The position numbers were made by a program, and so were the translations under genes. The notes under the pieces were generated by a model. It did no database searches. It was not told the DNA's origin and saw only the letters and a program-made list of their open reading frames with translations. Below are positions 61,329-64,000 of a stretch of 64,000 bases of DNA, piece by piece (position 1 is the stretch's first letter; each line of letters begins with the position of its first letter). The stretch covers positions 1 through 64,000 of the forward strand of contig JAGVAP010000034.1 in NCBI GenBank assembly GCA_020060215.1. The letters run 5' to 3'. This stretch comes from Deltaproteobacteria bacterium (GTDB lineage Bacteria; Desulfobacterota; DSM-4660; Desulfatiglandales; HGW-15).

Positions 61329-61392
61329 TCAAAGTGATTGATCTTCTGTTGGTGGTGTTTGAAAGGCTTCCGACATTTTGATGGAGGGCGTC

Positions 61393-61716
61393 ATGAAAAA
61401 GCTGTTCAACCTTCTCGTGTTTGCGGCGGTCGTGTGGTTTGCGATCGTTTCTGTTCGGCCGTACTGGAACAGGTATATGGTGCAGATGGATATCGAGGAA
61501 GCGGCGCTCTACGGCACCAAGTCGAGCGAGGGCGAGGTCCGCAGATTCCTCCTCGAGAAGATGCAGGAGAAGGGCAGGAGGATCAAGGATATCTTCATTG
61601 TCAAGGATGACCGAAATACCGTGTACGTGCGAATGTCCTACACGGATGAGATAAGAATCGCAGGACGCATCTTGGCCCACCTCCAGTTCACCGTGCACGC
61701 GACGGAGAGCGGATAG
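61393..61716 (+). CDS. Small membrane-anchored hypothetical protein (DUF4845-like layout)
   Basis: 107 residues from ATG 61393 (GGAGGG nearby; ATG 61381 adds four residues). An N-terminal hydrophobic anchor (FNLLVFAAVVWFAIVSV) then a small alpha-beta domain ending DDRNTVYVRMSYTDEIRIAGRI, a strand pattern reminiscent of DUF4845. Faces the periplasm if the anchor is as predicted. Its 3' end overlaps the convergent uvsE gene by 29 nt. Confidence 0.75.
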   Translation: MKKLFNLLVFAAVVWFAIVSVRPYWNRYMVQMDIEEAALYGTKSSEGEVRRFLLEKMQEKGRRIKDIFIVKDDRNTVYVRMSYTDEIRIAGRILAHLQFTVHATESG

Positions 61717-62632
61717 AGGACCGCCTCGAAGGAGAAAGAACGGGTTTGCGGACGCGGGCGCTTTCGACTGCCTTCAGGCACTTCAAGGCGCTCTTTTCCT
61801 TGTCCTTGATCTCGAGAAGGAGGTCCACGTCGTAGCCCGAGACCTCTTCGAGAAAGCGACTGAAATCTCCTATGTCGACGGTGCTCGCATGAGTACCGCG
61901 GCGGGCCCCGGGCTCCTGGCTGCTGTAGTCGACCATGGGAACCCCGTCCCGTCCGGACCAGGTTCCGCAGGCGCGCGAAAGGGCCTCCCGGAGCGGCTCA
62001 CCGCGGTTGAGGAGCCGGTGGTGAAAGACGTCGAACACGACAGGGACCGATGTCTCCCCGTGGACGGCCAGACAATCCTCCAGCCCGTAGACCCGGTGGT
62101 CGTTCTCAACCGCCAGCCGCCCGGTCAGGAGATCCCCGGCCCGCCTGTAAGTCCGGGCAAACCTCTTCAACGCCTCCCCCTTGTTGCCGTAGGCCCCTCC
62201 CAGATGGATCTGCACCTTCGCGGTCGCGTCTAGACCCAGGAGATCGAGGACCCTGCAGTGATAGGCGAGCTCCCCGAGGCTCCTCCGGACGATCTCCGGG
62301 TCCGGGGAAGAGAGGACAATGAACTGATCCGGGTGCATGGAGATGCGCAGGCCGTTCTCCCGGATGAACCTGCCTATCCGTCCGAAGTGCTCCTCGAAAT
62401 GGGAGGCCCAATCGAAACGACACACCGGGTGCGACGCGAAGGGGACAAGGTCGGAGCTGATGCGGAAGAAGAGGAGACGCTTCCGGACATTGTACTCCAG
62501 GATCCGCTCCATGCACGTGAGGTTCCCCTCGACCGTGCTGGCCAGTCTCTCCTCCGAATAGGAGGCCAGGCGGAAGGTCGAATTGGCGCGACAGCCGATG
62601 CTTAGGTTCGTGGTCGGGTAACCGATCTTCAA
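61688..62632 (-). CDS. uvsE: UV damage endonuclease UvsE/UVDE
   Basis: 314 residues. TIM-barrel UV endonuclease that nicks DNA 5' of UV photoproducts with metal ions. Landmarks: MKIGYPTTNLSIGC, LRISMHPDQFIVLSSPDPE (residue about 95), KVQIHLGGAYGNKGEAL (140), LAVENDHRVYGLEDC (172) and VVFDVFHHRLLN (198), carrying the conserved His/Glu/Asp metal ligands. The C-terminal 25 residues are basic and beyond the usual end. Overlaps the small anchored gene at its 3' end by 29 nt. Confidence 0.93.
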   Translation of the reverse strand: MKIGYPTTNLSIGCRANSTFRLASYSEERLASTVEGNLTCMERILEYNVRKRLLFFRISSDLVPFASHPVCRFDWASHFEEHFGRIGRFIRENGLRISMHPDQFIVLSSPDPEIVRRSLGELAYHCRVLDLLGLDATAKVQIHLGGAYGNKGEALKRFARTYRRAGDLLTGRLAVENDHRVYGLEDCLAVHGETSVPVVFDVFHHRLLNRGEPLREALSRACGTWSGRDGVPMVDYSSQEPGARRGTHASTVDIGDFSRFLEEVSGYDVDLLLEIKDKEKSALKCLKAVESARVRKPVLSPSRRSSIRSPSRAR

Positions 62633-62816
62633 GGGACGGACCCATACGCCGCTGGACGTGCCCGCTCACCATTCGTCCCGCAGATCCCTTTCCGCAGTGT
62701 CCCGCGCCGGCCGAAGGGAGCAGGAATGAGCTATTGTCCCGTAAGGAGCGCCGGTCGAGAGTCAGGACATTCCTGTATTTGACGGGGGAGGAATCAGGAA
62801 AACCTGGCAGGAGCCG

Positions 62817-63512
62817 TCACCCTTTCCGAAGGCGGAGGATGAATTCGCGCATCTTGCCGGGATCCCTGTACCGGGACTCGTCGTAACGGCCATGATGCAC
62901 CATCTCGCTCCGCTCCCTGACGAAGCGCTCTCTCGGGGGTGCCGCGGCATAGCCGACCGCCATCATGTCATAGACCGTGAGTTCCTGCGGTATGGAAAGG
63001 AGATTCTTCAGGAGAGGGGCCGCAAAGGGGGACCCGGTCGCGCTCACCCATTGGGAGCCCAGGCCCAGGGCGGTTGCGGCGAGGGTCATGCAAAGGAAGG
63101 CGCTTGCCAGGCTCGAAGCATAATGAGAATCTCCCCGTGTCAGGACGGTCAGCAGGGGGTATGCTTCTTTGGTCCTCGGGTCCCCGCAGACGAGGATAAA
63201 GACGGGTGCGTCCTTGAAGCCAGGCGCTCGCGCAGGCCCCGTCACTCCGGGGAACCTGAGGTCTTCTTCCCTGGTGAGCTCGACCTTTCGGGTCATTTCC
63301 CCCTGATCGGCCACCAGCGCCACGATTCGATCCCTGGTCTCCCGATCCTTCACCACGATGAACTCCCAGGGCTGTGAATTGCCCCCGGACGGGGCAAAAC
63401 GGGCCGCCTCCATGATCTTGTCGACATCGCCGTCGGGGATAAGGTCGGTCTTGAAGGCGCGGGTGCTCCGCCTCGCCTTTACCAGGGCCAGAAAGCTGTC
63501 GTAATCCATCAT
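62817..63512 (-). CDS. Nitroreductase family protein
   Basis: 231 residues from ATG 63512 (AAAAGGAGGAG 7-8 nt before; the open frame to 63578 adds 22 residues). FMN-dependent nitroreductase fold: ARRSTRAFK (residue 12), AARFAPSGGNSQPWEFIVV (34-52), DAPVFILVCGD and a closing AVGYAAAPPRER, matching the NADPH/FMN oxidoreductase pattern. Substrate unknown; could be a flavin-linked dehydrogenase in anaerobes. Confidence 0.92.
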   Translation of the reverse strand: MMDYDSFLALVKARRSTRAFKTDLIPDGDVDKIMEAARFAPSGGNSQPWEFIVVKDRETRDRIVALVADQGEMTRKVELTREEDLRFPGVTGPARAPGFKDAPVFILVCGDPRTKEAYPLLTVLTRGDSHYASSLASAFLCMTLAATALGLGSQWVSATGSPFAAPLLKNLLSIPQELTVYDMMAVGYAAAPPRERFVRERSEMVHHGRYDESRYRDPGKMREFILRLRKG

Positions 63513-63629
63513 CGCTCGCTCCTCCTTTTGGAATAGTCCACCGGCATGCATCACCTGTCCCGCTTCTGTCCTTTTCACACCGGACTGTAAGAGAGCCCGG
63601 CTTCGTTTACCGCTTCTCCAGATGGTCGA

Positions 63630-63827
63630 TCATTCGAAGTGCCCTTCGACCTCCTCTGGGTCCCACCAGTTCAGAGTGCAGCCGCAACCCTTGATGACGA
63701 TGGTCACGAGTCTGCCCTGTTCGATGGCGCATATCGGCTCAGCCGGTGACTCCACGACGAAATTCCTGCCGTTCACCGTGAGCCGTCGATCGATGATCTT
63801 CAGCCTATCTTTCGGATTCAGCTTCAT
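63630..63827 (-). CDS. Small hypothetical protein with a CGC motif
   Basis: 65 residues. KLNPKDRLKIIDRRLTVNGRNFVV, then IKGCGCTLNWWDPEEVEG. Not recognised. Its start is 15 nt after the stop of the partial gene at the right edge, same strand, so a short operon is likely. Confidence 0.65.
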   Translation of the reverse strand: MKLNPKDRLKIIDRRLTVNGRNFVVESPAEPICAIEQGRLVTIVIKGCGCTLNWWDPEEVEGHFE

Positions 63828-63842
63828 GGGGGGAGTTGCCGT

Positions 63843-64000
63843 CTAGCCCTCCGGCTGATCCTCGATGTCGACCACACCAAGGGTGCTCATGATGTCGCGG
63901 GCCAGCATGGCTTCGGTTTCGCTCGCATGGTGGAGCGCGACGAAGGCCTCTTCCCCGTGAGGCCCCTCAGGGGGATAATACCCTCTTACCCCTCCCCACT
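63843..64000 (-). CDS. Partial gene at right edge, unknown (possibly DUF2007-like)
   Basis: The frame ending at TAG (63843-63845) is open to base 64000 (51 codons plus stop). Readable C-terminus: YYPPEGPHGEEAFVALHHAS, then LARDIMSTLGVVDI. The FVALHHASETEAMLARDIM rhythm recalls small putative-signalling DUF2007 proteins, but the call is tentative. The 5' part lies outside the window. Confidence 0.55.
   Translation of the reverse strand, partial: WGGVRGYYPPEGPHGEEAFVALHHASETEAMLARDIMSTLGVVDIEDQPEG

Noticed and set aside
1..64000. tRNA, rRNA or CRISPR arrays
   Set aside because: No TPsiC-like GGTTCGAATCC arm with a fitting acceptor stem, and no regularly spaced repeats were found on reading the intergenic regions.

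Overview
The window is GC-rich, densely coded DNA with short spacers. It looks like the chromosome of an anaerobic Desulfobacterota-type (former Deltaproteobacteria) bacterium. The evidence for this is two DctPQM TRAP transporters, a molybdenum hydroxylase with the extra 4Fe-4S site of 4-hydroxybenzoyl-CoA reductase, an aldehyde:ferredoxin oxidoreductase with a MoaD-like partner, a DUF362/ferredoxin protein, a glycolate-oxidase-type Fe-S/FAD module, a nickel-dependent lactate-racemase homologue, a PEP-CTERM protein and a sigma-54 activator. No rRNA, tRNA, CRISPR array, phage or intact insertion sequence was seen. The assignment rests on gene content only.

Layout. Bases 1-5745 (minus strand) carry TRAP dctP-dctQ-dctM, then a TetR regulator and the two small subunits of a molybdenum hydroxylase that runs off the left edge. 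Bases 5908-9827 hold a cobalamin adenosyltransferase, an MFS carrier, a small unknown protein and a DUF362 ferredoxin protein. A REP-like inverted repeat (9901-9972) precedes a divergent adenine deaminase. AOR plus MoaD, a Pmp3 membrane peptide and a DUF4112 protein follow. A sugar block (15823-18654) has galT, a trehalose-synthase-type glycosyltransferase and an unknown gene, followed by an RRM protein with a clear terminator.

Bases 19529-24884 are surface and signalling genes: a PEP-CTERM protein lacking its stop codon, a chemoreceptor, and a REC-PAS-PP2C-HATPase protein followed by a STAS antagonist (an HsbR/HsbA-like partner switch). Then come an SbcD-like nuclease, an acyl-CoA ligase, a second TRAP transporter, a PEP-synthase-like protein with an unfamiliar C-terminus, a YqaA/DedA protein, HU and a beta-CASP nuclease. 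Bases 36989-40346 differ in texture (a DedA gene with alphaproteobacterial-looking composition, gene debris, a lower-GC metallo-hydrolase) and may be laterally acquired.

Bases 41289-52078 (minus strand) form an apparent six-gene operon: glyoxylate-carboligase-like, larA-like, two FAD-linked oxidases, a CCG-domain Fe-S protein and a transketolase, with an IclR regulator upstream. Together they suggest racemisation and oxidation of a 2-hydroxyacid (glycolate or lactate type) followed by ThDP-dependent carboligation. The carboligase carries Glu at the position where E. coli Gcl has its diagnostic Val51. Next is a membrane-bound sigma-54 activator, divergent from five small ORFs (54930-56294) of unknown function that include a tandem paralogue pair and a 33-residue membrane peptide. 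The right end has an ABC1/UbiB kinase-like protein, a CsaB-like pyruvyltransferase, an MFS carrier, a small anchored protein, the UV endonuclease UvsE, a nitroreductase and two small ORFs.

All functional calls come from reading motifs and from memory of the families. No database search was run.
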